Assembly: GCA_029891385.1 (NCBI GenBank) | Contig: CM057224.1 | Coordinates: 6,634,001-6,698,000, forward strand | Direction of reading: 5' to 3' | DNA: 64,000 nucleotides | Source: Erythroxylum novogranatense | Taxonomy: Eukaryota > Streptophyta > Magnoliopsida > Malpighiales > Erythroxylaceae | Part shown: positions 54,998-64,000 of the stretch, one piece after another | Layout: every line of letters begins with the position of its first letter | Position numbering within the stretch: position 1 is the first letter of the stretch | Notes under the pieces: model-generated | Databases searched by the model: none | The model's input: the letters and a program-made list of their open reading frames with translations, nothing else | What the model was told of the DNA's origin: nothing | Program-made: the position numbers and the translations under genes

Positions 54998-55060
54998 CTG
55001 AAAAATATTTGCAAATTTTGGGTGAGTTTTGCGAACTCAATGAGTGACCATCATTGATGG
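54998..55060 (-). other. Stem-loops and 3' splice-like site, minus strand
   Basis: CCATC-AAT-GATGG (55060-55048) and GAGTT-CGCAA-AACTC (55038-55024), then CACCC and TTTTTCAG/GATC. The first loop has changed from GAT to AAT with the stem intact. Confidence 0.45.
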
Positions 55061-56721
55061 CTCACCCAGTCACATAACATATAATTCACATTTCACATAT
55101 TTCACATTCACATATATCACATTCAATTTCACACTTCACACCTCACATTTAATACATTTAATCATTTATTTTATGCATATGCAATGCACATGAGACTCAC
55201 TTTCCATTTGTTACTTTGTTATGACCAAGTGCCTAAACTACCCCTTAAAGGGCTCATTACACTGTCCCATGTAAGGCTTATTGCTAACTGTCCCATATAG
55301 GGCTCATTACACTGTCCCATGTAAGGCTTATTGAATGTATTAAACGTTGAGCTTGAGGCTATTTTTCACACGTTGAGCTTGTAGCTCTAATCGATGGCTA
55401 CTCTGGTCACAACTGTCATTATGTTTCATACATTCATACAATGGAATGCATCACTTACATTGCATGCACTTATTTGATCACATTCACTTATCATCGGACC
55501 GTAGTCCGGCATTCAACATATAGTTGAGCATTCACTCTTTCACTTGCATGCAATGCACATTCCGAAACCACTTAGTTCATCTTATTCACATATAATGAGC
55601 ACTTCAATAATTCATATCAATCATCGAACCTTCTGTTCGGAATCCAAACACAATCAATCACATTCATATACACATTCATCATACAGAGATCAATGTATAC
55701 AAAATTCAAATAAAGCAGACAATGAAGTGAGACCATCTAGGTCTACTCACAGTACGCTCCAGATTAGCATTTGCTTTCAAGTTCTGAGAACACCTGAATG
55801 CAGACACTTGACCTACATAACCCATTTGTACAAAACACACATTGCGCACTCATCAATAATTGCACACATAAAAACATTCATATATGCACAATTGTAATAA
55901 TGGACCATGTATAATGCATGCTTAATGACAATCCCAGGTATGTTCTAGAACACATTTTATGCTCATTCCCATTTCAAAACTCATGTGTGTCTAATTGAAC
56001 TTATACTTACACTTTATTTGTAAATGATCAATCTAAATGCTCCTTTCAATCTTTACCCATTTTATATGTCTAGCTTATTCATAAGCTTACACTTCAAGGA
56101 AACTTGGTTACTCTATATCATAACTCAATTTCTCATCATCTCTTTTCTAACCTCACATGATCTCATAATATCCAAATTCCCATTCATAGCTTAGCAATTT
56201 AAACATATGTACACATTTAGGCACATTGCCTATTTATACAATAACCATAAATATTTTACCCACCTAGTTTGCTTGCCAAAACTCCAAGTCACAATTGTCT
56301 TTCCCCTTGTTCTTTGGTAGCTTGATTTCCTAAAATAAACCAAATCTCATTCAATAGGAATCCACTTAAAAATCCCACAATGCAAAATCACTAAAATTGA
56401 TTCTAGAATACTTGAACCCAATATTTTCTAAACTCAATGAACTAGAATCCTTTCAAAATTCTAAAGATTCAAAAAGATCATACCTTGATTCTTCACCAAA
56501 CGAAGAGATCTTTAGCTCAAATGGAAGCTCTTTTCATCCTCTTACTTTTTCTCTTCTTGAACAACTTCAAAATCTCTCTTGAAGGCTAAAGGAATTAAAA
56601 CCATAGCTTGTTTTTCCCTTCCTTCTCTCTTTCATTTCTTTTTCATGTTCTCTCTCTCTTATCTCTTTTCTAATCCACTCATTTTGCTTCTCTAGAATCT
56701 TCTCATTCACTTTGCTCCTTT

Positions 56722-56728
56722 ATTTATA
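56722..56728 (-). promoter_or_regulatory. TATA box of the minus-oriented LTR
   Basis: TATAAAT on the minus strand, followed by a CT-poor/AG-rich leader as in the other LTRs. Confidence 0.45.
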
Positions 56729-57499
56729 AGCAAGACAACATTTCTTCTTCCATTTATGCCCTTAATGATTGAGAATTGTTTCATTAACCCTTCCATTTAT
56801 GCCTTACGTCTTTTACACATAAATGGATTTCCAAAAGCACCCTTGTACATTCTAACATAACACTTTCTTCTAGAAGACTCTTCTCTATTGTATTATGTTT
56901 TCAATGACACCAAAAGCATTCAATTTGGTTCAATAGTGTGAAAGTTATGCTCCAATATCTCCGGACTGCTTTTATTTCGAGACAATACTCTATACTCAAC
57001 TTCCATCCAAAACTTGAAACTCTTAGAGTCCGATTCAGAATTTGATTTCTCCCTATACATTGTAGCCCTATGCTTCTAGTTTACCATAAAACAAAAATCG
57101 TCTCATTTGGACTTCTATTGATCCAGAAAACATCAAAATACTGAAGTATGTTTAGTGAGATAACACTAGTTCATATTATTGAAGAACAAACTCACTGTAC
57201 CCGTCCCACTCTTTTCACTAAATATTTCTCCATTAGTTTCATATGACTATGATTCTTGGTGTAGATGTAGGGAAATGTCTTACGAATCCAACGATTTAAG
57301 AATCAAGTCATGTGGAGGTCTAGAGAAGAAGTTATGGCCAAAAGAATCCAACATGTTCATATCTTTACTTGTATTGTACATGTCTTGGCACAATTACTAT
57401 AACTCTCACTACAGATGTCGGATTAACTTCTTTTTTTTTACTATTGGAAAGACGACTTCCAAATCTACAACTTTCATGAAGACCTAAAAGGCTAATTCT

Positions 57500-57866
57500 A
57501 TCGTTTGACTTCTGTATCGTCTCACTTTTGCATCGTCTCACTTTCCTTTTGTCTTACTTTCACTTCGTCTTACTTTGTACAGTAACTTCATCTTAGTTTC
57601 CATCGTCTTACTTTTTGCGTCTTAATTCTTCCGTCTTACTTTTGCGTCTTGCTTCTTGCTTCTTACTTCTTGCGTCTTACTTCTTGCGTCTTACTTCTTG
57701 CGTCTTACTTCTTGCGTCTTACTTCTTGCGTCTTACTTTTTGCATCTTACTTTTTGTGTCTTACTTCTTGCGTCTTACTTTTGCTTATTACTTCTTGCAT
57801 CTTACTTTTGGGTCTTACTTCTTGCGTTTTACTTTTGCGTCTTACTTCTTACGTCTTACTTTTTGC
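57500..57866. repeat. 14-bp minisatellite
   Basis: The unit TTCTTGCGTCTTAC is perfect for several copies at about 57661-57740, with degenerate CGTCTTACTTT-like units on both sides. The frames that remain open across it (leucine/serine/tyrosine-rich) are artefacts. It lies upstream of the TATA box in the LTR's sense direction. Confidence 0.95.
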
Positions 57867-58531
57867 GAGAACATCTCCTCTTATAAGGATCATAACTTTT
57901 GACTCCGATGTCCAAAATTTTCATACTATATACCGTTAGAAAGATAAAAGAAAGGTATACAATTTTTCAGAGGTATCTTGGCTAAAATATCTTTATATCA
58001 ATCCCAAATTTGTCCCTAAAGTTTGAAGACGAATTTTACAATCATCTTCTAGTGTACTACACCCAGTTCCCACTTCATGACAGATTTTGAGACCCTTAGA
58101 GATAGGATTGAAATTCAATGTCTTCATACGAAATGTAGCCATTTATCTCTAGATTAATCCAAATTAAGAATCATCTCGTTTGGAAAACTAGAGAAAACGT
58201 TATGGGTAAAGGACTGAAGCGTATTCAATAAACATTTTCCAGATCACTACCAATCTTGTTTCTAAATCTTTCCTTATCACAACTCCTACCAAGATCACTC
58301 TTTCTACTCCTTCTACTCCTTATTTTCAATAAAATCACATTTAATATCAATTATACCTGGAAGTTGTCAATGAATGTATGTACCACTTTTTATGCAAAAA
58401 CATTACGTATTTATGTGCTTATATGCTAACATTATGCATGAGCAAGAAAATGCATTTCCTTAATCTCTCTTTGAGCTTACATGTGTTGAAATTTCAGGTC
58501 CTAACCCTTAATATGGGGACGGGATGTTATA

Positions 58532-60350
58532 TTTCTCTCCTTCTTAAATAAATTTCGTCCCCAAAATTCTCATTTGATTGATCAATACGGTAAAGGTAAT
58601 AATTCCTCATATGCTTCTCCTTTGAAACTTCACTTCACTCTTCAATGTTAATACATTCAACTCTTATGTCCATTTCACTATAGTCTTTAAATACGGTGTT
58701 GGTCCACCTACCTCATTCATCTTTCATGAGTCACTTTACTCTTATTTTAGATTCATCTCACTTGTTAACAGTATCTCACATTTATTATAGCCTTATATCA
58801 TTTTAGGCCCTCTTTATCTCAATGTTAGGGTGAATAACCACCCTTCTGTCATACTATGCCCCATATCACTTCTAATGATGTCACTATGATAACAATTGTT
58901 ATACCTGTAGTCAATTCGAATTATGCCTCAATCTCATCTTCCTACGAACTCAAAAATATGAGCTTCAAGCATATTCCTAATAGTTAAAACTGCCGGTAGC
59001 TCAAACCTTCAACCACTTGTTTCTACATCCTTAGCAGCTAAAATACAATCTTAGCATATCCCTACTAGGGTGTTTATCTTAGGTTGTTACTTAGGCTTCT
59101 CTAACACTGTCTTTGCCCAATCATCTTAATCGGATATATGTACTTCTTATTTCAATCACCAAATATCATTTTTTTGATTTCACTCGAAAGTTCATATTCG
59201 TTTTCACTTTTTCCGGGTGATTCACAATTCTGAATCTTTAGCTTTTTGGTTTCTTACTTCTTTCCAATAGACTTGATCTTAAATTTCAATGCAACTAGCA
59301 GCACTTTATTTTACCCCATATGCCACTCAATATTCTGCATTCCTCATTATACTAAATTTGGAAACCTCATATCTGAATGTGTATTATTCCATTATAGAAT
59401 TGTCTGTTCAGTGTGTCAAATTACATGCTACCTTTACTAGTATAGCACTCATTTGTACATTTCTTTCAAACTCAATAATTTCCTCAAGCTTACATAATTT
59501 ACACATTCCAGAAATGACTTTGCACATCTATGTCTCCAAGATCTCAAAGCGATTTCTATCATAGCAATTCTAAACCATGTATCAAAATTAACTCATAAGA
59601 CTTTCATTGTCCGATGCATATCAAAAACCACTTTTTACTATTATAACATATTGCACCTTAATCTCTGATGTGAAACTTCTTATATACTGCATAATCTCCT
59701 AATTCAAGTGATATTATTATCATCAGTGTCATATTCCTTGAATATTCAAAACGCCTCTTTTTACTTTTCAAACACACTCAAAATACCATCTATGATCACA
59801 GTCACTAATTAATACAATTTTGTTTGGATCACTAAAATTCTTCCTTGCGTTAATTTCTTGAATTCCTTAGGCGACTAATTCCTCAATGAAAATAATATTG
59901 TCTCATGTCATTTTTTTTAGTCTCCCACTTGACTTCTTGTCCCTAATGATTTTCTTTTTTCATTCGAATTCCTTTAATTCACATCGACTTACTCAAACGC
60001 CTATTCATTCGTACTAGTTCCTCCATGCATTTCAATTTAATTGTGTGCCTCACTTTGTGTGTTAGTATCACATTGCTCAGATCAAATTTGTATCTCCCGA
60101 ACATATTTACATCGAATATAAGGGGGACCTATATTTTCCTCACATTTGCAATAGTTTCACCTCGAATTTATAATCCACTAATGTAGTTGATGTATACACT
60201 CTCAGTGGCATATTCCACTTCTTATGCCTGAGTCTCTTCTTGGGATATGACTCCATTATTCACTTTTGACTTATTACATATTCATTTCCGATTTGTCTCT
60301 TCATTGATCACTCTTAAATCGAATCGTCTGATCAACTTAACTCAATTTAG
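58532..60350 (-). pseudogene. Partial degenerate interior of the minus-oriented element
   Basis: The minus strand near the LTR reads the standard chromovirus pol ending (TTTGGGGACGAAATTTATTT). Further up, its reverse complement aligns with 52411-52500 and 17520-17600. No domain is intact, and the upstream half and 5' LTR are missing. The plus strand is G-poor here, the mirror image of plus-oriented elements. Confidence 0.6.
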
Positions 60351-60420
60351 GAAAATTCTTCTTTGAAAGAAGGTTTCTTGCTACACTTATCGATATCTTT
60401 TTCATAATTAGTGGGATCCT

Positions 60421-60615
60421 TTCAGATAAACTATTTCTAATAAGGTAAGTTCATAATGAAGGTTCCTGCAAGAAAGAAAACGCATTTCTCATTATTTTAT
60501 TTCTTTGTGCTAATTATACCGTTAATTATAAAAGCAAATAAATCTAATTTGAATTTTAAAATATTATACAGTTATCATCAAAATCATTAATTATAAAACT
60601 TGAGCTAGTAGAAAA
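60421..60615 (+). repeat. Interspersed repeat, copy B
   Basis: Diverged copy of 32761-32971 in the same orientation (see shared blocks there). Confidence 0.65.
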
Positions 60616-61461
60616 ATTATAAAAAAAATTCATCGTGTGAAGTATCAAAATTTTCCCCAATTTTTCAACATGTATTACTCATATTGCACCATAAAAATAA
60701 AAAAAATTGCTCTAGTCTTGTTGAGGTCCTTCTTGTCCTACGACTCATTATAAGTCTAGTTGCATATGATATTGGTGTCTTCGTTGTGTTACATGGAAGT
60801 CGAATAATGCATAGAAAATTGATGAAAGGAAGAAAAGATTGGCCTAATTTACTTAAAAGAAATTATTGTGATGGTTACTTCATATTGGTAGAGAAAAAGA
60901 GCAATCTAAGAGCCCCACATATATATATATATATTTACATATTTCCGTCATTCAAAAGAGGGGTGCCAAATCATACAGAGAATCTACGAATTGAACTATG
61001 TATAAGAATGTGTGTTATTACCGTCACCATTATCTAATAAAGACGAACAATGTTTGTAAAATTCCATACTATACTTAGCTTCAAATCTTGGTAAAAAAAA
61101 AAAGAAAAAGAAAAGGGAGAGCCAATGATTTGTTATTTCATTTGTAATAGATTAGCTTCTCCCTCGTACAAGTGATCTTTACTTTCTCGTGATCCATGTG
61201 TGCTTCTTATGTTTTTTTGACAAGCAGTAAAACAATAAAACGTCTCCTCATGAGGCACAGAAAATAACTGTATATGACCATCAAGAAATTTTACAATAAT
61301 GAAAAGTTGTTCCACTCTTTGATGCCAATTGCTTTGAAACTGCACCCCATTCTATAGTTTTCGTTACTGCTTTCCTATTTTACATCTTCATTTTCTCTCA
61401 CTTGATTTTGATCATGGTGAAGCGGCAAAGAAATAGGTGTAAGATTCTCGTCAGGACTAAG
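60616..61461. other. Intergenic DNA, no recognised gene
   Basis: A 117-codon frame at 60684-61037 and a 70-codon minus frame at 61133-61345 resemble no family I know and have no supporting signals. A (TA)n tract lies at about 60919-60934. I do not call a gene. Confidence 0.45.
61454..61461. repeat. 8-bp target-site duplication, left (GGACTAAG)
   Basis: Matches GGACCAAG at 61793-61800 with one difference. An 8-bp duplication is the hAT signature. Confidence 0.65.
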
Positions 61462-61792
61462 CAGTGTTTTGAATCCGAATCGGTCATTAAACCGAAAGTT
61501 TTACTGGTCATCGGTCAAACTGGTGTGACGTCATAATTATATAATAATTATATTTAATTATATATAATATTAAAAATATTTAAGAACAAAAAAATACCAA
61601 AAACTAAAAAAACAAAAAAATAAAAATTTTATTGAACCAATGATCAGACCTGTCAAACCGAACCGGTCTAACCGATCAATTGACTGGTTCTTACTAATTT
61701 AATTGAAAACTGATTTTTAAAAATAAACCGGATCAAATAGTCAACTGATTATCGGTCAAACTAATTGATCTAGTCCAATTTTCAAAACAGAG
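61462..61792. mobile_element. hAT-like MITE, 331 bp
   Basis: Left end CAGTGTTTTGAA and right end (reverse complement) CTCTGTTTTGAA form short terminal inverted repeats. Extended imperfect complementarity follows (GGTC...ACCGG motifs and AATCGGTC/GACCGAT). It is AT-rich inside, non-coding, and flanked by an 8-bp duplication with one mismatch. Confidence 0.7.
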
Positions 61793-62433
61793 GGACCAAG
61801 GGAGCCGGGAGCTGACACCACACCAGTTATCAGAGTTCGGGTGGCAGTCTCCTTTTTAAGCCACACTGTTGTCCTCTTTAAGGCACACTATTGTCAGCCT
61901 GTTGCAATCCTCTAGAAGATTGAACTTTAAAACTATGTACGACTGGGATAACAAAAAATCAAGTGGATACAAATTTTCCACACGGATAACCAACCACCTT
62001 TAGAAAACGTCAGAAATGTCTTAATTAGATTTATCTTACTTGATGTGAAAGAGCACCAGTGGGTTGTTGAATTGGGAAGGCAGCGACAAATCGGAAGGGA
62101 AGACAGGAAAATAAAATTATAAAAGTGTTAAAAACGTTAATAAAATTCTTGATGTGCTAAATGTGAAGTTGAGAATATTATAAACAGCATTTTCCATAAT
62201 ATTGAATTTTAGAACTAGGCAGACCTGGAATAACAACGTGGGAATCCCCAAATGCAAATTTTCTTAGACTTGTAAAGCCTAGGAGCAGGTAGCTTCGGGA
62301 AACCAATTCCAATTCTATTTTATTAAATCTCAGACTCCACTAATGTGTGGACGATATCATGCAAAACATAGCGGAACAGCCCATACAGAAGTGATAAGAT
62401 CTTCTGTCCAGTTTATTATATCTTATTTTATCT

Positions 62434-62440
62434 TATAAAA
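62434..62440 (+). promoter_or_regulatory. Candidate TATA box of the receptor kinase gene
   Basis: TATAAAA lies 306 bp upstream of the chosen start codon. If used, it gives a leader of about 270 nt containing short upstream ORFs. A more downstream, TATA-less start cannot be excluded. Confidence 0.35.
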
Positions 62441-62533
62441 TGTCAGCTATTTATTCTATCAAATTCATGTGGATCCACGCGTAATTTATGAACTCCGTAC
62501 AGAGCTTATCTTTTTCTGAAGACTTGTAAAGCG

Positions 62534-62553
62534 TAGGTAGCTTGTCAGAAATG
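62534..62553 (+). repeat. 20-bp promoter direct repeat, copy 1
   Basis: TAGGTAGCTTGTCAGAAATG recurs at 62620-62639 with one difference, 86 bp apart. Confidence 0.8.
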
Positions 62554-62619
62554 ACTCTTCTCCACACAATATTTTGTGATAGTCAACCATCCTTCAGAAC
62601 ACTTCTAATGACTAATGCC

Positions 62620-62639
62620 TAGGTAGCTTCTCAGAAATG
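62620..62639 (+). repeat. 20-bp promoter direct repeat, copy 2
   Basis: TAGGTAGCTTCTCAGAAATG. Its last three bases are the ATG of a 69-codon upstream ORF (62637-62846) that overlaps the kinase start in another frame. Confidence 0.8.
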
Positions 62640-62745
62640 GTTGTCCAATTACTACTATCTCACCTGCACCCACAACTATTAAGCATGTCCCACAAAAACT
62701 TTCCAGTATATTTCCAGACATTATTGGAGCAAGACGATCGTACTC

Positions 62746-64000
62746 ATGGACGTTTTCTTTCTGCTTCTACATTCATTTACACTAGTTGTTTTCCATTCCA
62801 GGATTGTCACTTCTGGGGACACCTTGGCTTGCAACCAAAACATTAGTGATGATGGTCAACTTCTAGTCTCCAAAGACAACCTCTTTGCCCTAGGATTTTT
62901 CAGCTCTGGTAATAGTTCTTCTAGATATCTCGGAATCTGGTATTATGGTTTACCAGACCAATATGTGATCTGGGTTGCGAACAGAGACTCTCCAATCAAT
63001 GGTTCTTTTGGGGTACTCTCACTCAACCGAATTGGAGATCTAATTCTTTACTCTAATGGTGATCAAGAACATTCAGTGGTCTGGTCTACGAATCTGTCGA
63101 TGGATGTACAAGCTGATGATACTTGCGTGGCTCAGCTGTTGGATTCAGGGAATTTTGCTCTGTTTCGTGGTGGAAAAATTGTGTGGCAAAGCTTTTATTA
63201 TCCTACAAACTCAGTCCTGAAAGAAGTAAGACTTGGGCTGAACAGGAGAACAGGTGAAGAGCATTTCATATCATCTTGGAAATCAGCAGATGACCCAGGA
63301 ACAGGACAGTACTCACTCAAGCTTATTGCAGGAGGCTCGCCTCAGTTCGTTTTGTACAAGGGTGCGAGCCCTTACTGGATAAGCAGTCCATGGCCCTGGA
63401 GAAAATATGCGTACGTATATAATTACACTTATGTTAACAGTCAAGATGAATTATACTTTACTTATTTTCGGCCTACTGAGGAGGATATATCTCGAAGAAT
63501 CAGATCAGTTTTAGATGAAACAGGAACCATTAGGAGGTTAAACTGGTTTGAAAGTGATGGGAAATGGAAGGAATTATGGTCAGCGCCTAAGTACAGGTGC
63601 GATTCATATGGGCAGTGTGGAGATTACATGAAGTGTAATCCGAGTAATGAAAACAAAGTTGACTGTACTTGTCCACCTGGATATGAACCCAAGTTGATGA
63701 AAAACCGGATTTTGAAGGATGGGGAAGGTATTTGTATGAAGAAGCAACAAGGGTCTTCCTTGTTGTGTGAGCAGGGAGAAGGGTTTGTGAAAATGTCAAA
63801 AGTTAACGTTCCTGATAATTCAAATGCTGTTTGGTTGGGGAAGAACATGGGCTATCTCCAATGTCAGCAGGAATGCATGAGTAATTACTCTTGCTTAGCT
63901 TATGCAAGTGTAGGTGTTGCAGGGACGACGGGTTGTTTAGCTTGGTATGGAAGATTGATGGACTCTATAGAATTCAGGGAAGATGGATATGATCTCTATG
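62746..64000 (+). CDS. G-type lectin S-receptor-like serine/threonine-protein kinase, 5' part
   Basis: An uninterrupted 418-codon frame runs off the right edge. Residues 1 to about 25 form a signal peptide (MDVFFLLLHSFTLVVF core). A bulb-type mannose-binding lectin domain follows at about 26-165, with 'YLGIWY' near 67-72, WVANRD at 76-81, LLDSGNF at 131-137 and VWQSF at 146-150. The S-locus glycoprotein domain spans about 175-310 (SSWKSADDPG at 176-185). EGF-like cysteines begin at 285 (YRCDSYGQCGDY), and a PAN/apple domain (CQQECMSNYSCLAYA from 373) continues to the edge. The transmembrane segment and kinase domain must lie beyond 64000. Such proteins sit in the plasma membrane and act in self-recognition, immunity or development. 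The start is the first ATG in frame with the signal peptide. No defect is visible. Confidence 0.95.
   Translation, partial: MDVFFLLLHSFTLVVFHSRIVTSGDTLACNQNISDDGQLLVSKDNLFALGFFSSGNSSSRYLGIWYYGLPDQYVIWVANRDSPINGSFGVLSLNRIGDLILYSNGDQEHSVVWSTNLSMDVQADDTCVAQLLDSGNFALFRGGKIVWQSFYYPTNSVLKEVRLGLNRRTGEEHFISSWKSADDPGTGQYSLKLIAGGSPQFVLYKGASPYWISSPWPWRKYAYVYNYTYVNSQDELYFTYFRPTEEDISRRIRSVLDETGTIRRLNWFESDGKWKELWSAPKYRCDSYGQCGDYMKCNPSNENKVDCTCPPGYEPKLMKNRILKDGEGICMKKQQGSSLLCEQGEGFVKMSKVNVPDNSNAVWLGKNMGYLQCQQECMSNYSCLAYASVGVAGTTGCLAWYGRLMDSIEFREDGYDLY

Larger units (their letters stand above)
54594..58531 (-). mobile_element. LTR in minus orientation, ~3.9 kb
   Basis: The minus strand starts TATAACATCCC at 58531 (the usual TG has become TA) and ends GGGGTGCTACA at 54594. 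Its U5 end is closely related to those at 48681 and 49131. It contains a 14-bp minisatellite (57500-57866), TATAAAT (56722-56728), a pyrimidine-rich leader, donor-like GTATG near 56480, stem-loops (55024-55060) and an acceptor-like CAG ending at 54998. Interior sequence follows at 58532, so it is the 3' LTR of a minus element. Confidence 0.8.

Noticed and set aside
57615..57939. Three overlapping leucine-rich frames resembling membrane proteins
   Set aside because: They are the three readings of the 14-bp minisatellite, shifted against each other, not genes.
60684..61037. 117-codon frame in intergenic DNA
   Set aside because: Includes a translated (TA)n tract, has no recognisable domain and no promoter or splice context. 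Kept only as a note.

Overview
This 64 kb window comes from a plant nuclear genome, most likely a eudicot. It is AT-rich and carries spliceosomal-type signals, plant LTR retrotransposons of the Tekay chromovirus, Tat and probable Athila lineages, CACTA and hAT transposon debris, and one host gene. That gene is a G-type lectin (S-locus) receptor-like kinase entering at the right edge. I see no prokaryotic gene organisation and no tRNA or rRNA gene; tRNA-like matches are retroelement primer-binding sites.

Layout. 1-3561: non-coding 3' internal region and 3' LTR of a probable Athila-type element. 3562-5905: rearranged Tekay remains, with a minus-strand gag, PBS and LTR stub placed head to head with a plus-strand integrase/chromodomain fragment. 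5901-11556: the Tekay 3' LTR, interrupted by a related solo LTR (6683-9603, TSD CATTA). 11557-30785: a minus-strand Tat-lineage element. It has a TGGCGCC-type PBS, remnant gag, PR, RT, RNase H plus a second RNase H, INT, a 75-bp tandem array, and a plus-strand (antisense) ORF with its own TATA box, intron and poly(A) signal. That antisense ORF is split by a complete 10.3 kb element (13040-23305, TSD CCCCG) with two similar LTRs and a decayed interior. 30786-33521: AT-rich repeats and a fragment of a plant transposon-protein domain. 33522-36332: solo LTR (TSD CTTTT). 36478-37479: CACTA transposase scrap and terminus. 40417-41861: minus solo LTR (TSD CCTTC), an inverted copy of the LTR at 2126-3561. 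42342-44437: partial LTR. 44438-54593: element with a 4.2 kb LTR, degenerate interior, and a second LTR cut off by the next element. An unusual insertion at 49131-51463 (TSD CTAGG) lies inside it; both of its ends are LTR 3' (U5) ends. 54594-about 60350: minus-strand LTR and partial interior. 60351-62745: intergenic DNA with a hAT-like MITE and the kinase promoter. 62746-64000: 5' part of the receptor kinase gene.

Cross-cutting patterns. Several LTR families share a candidate leader-intron architecture: TATA box, GTAAGT donor, a candidate 62-67 nt exon ending in GTGAGTAAC, then stem-loops, a CTCAC branch-like site, a pyrimidine tract and CAG/G. Most LTRs contain a GC-rich block of imperfect GTCGCGACGAG-like motifs. 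The sense strand of most of these elements looks poor in C. Apart from the receptor kinase, no intact gene is visible.
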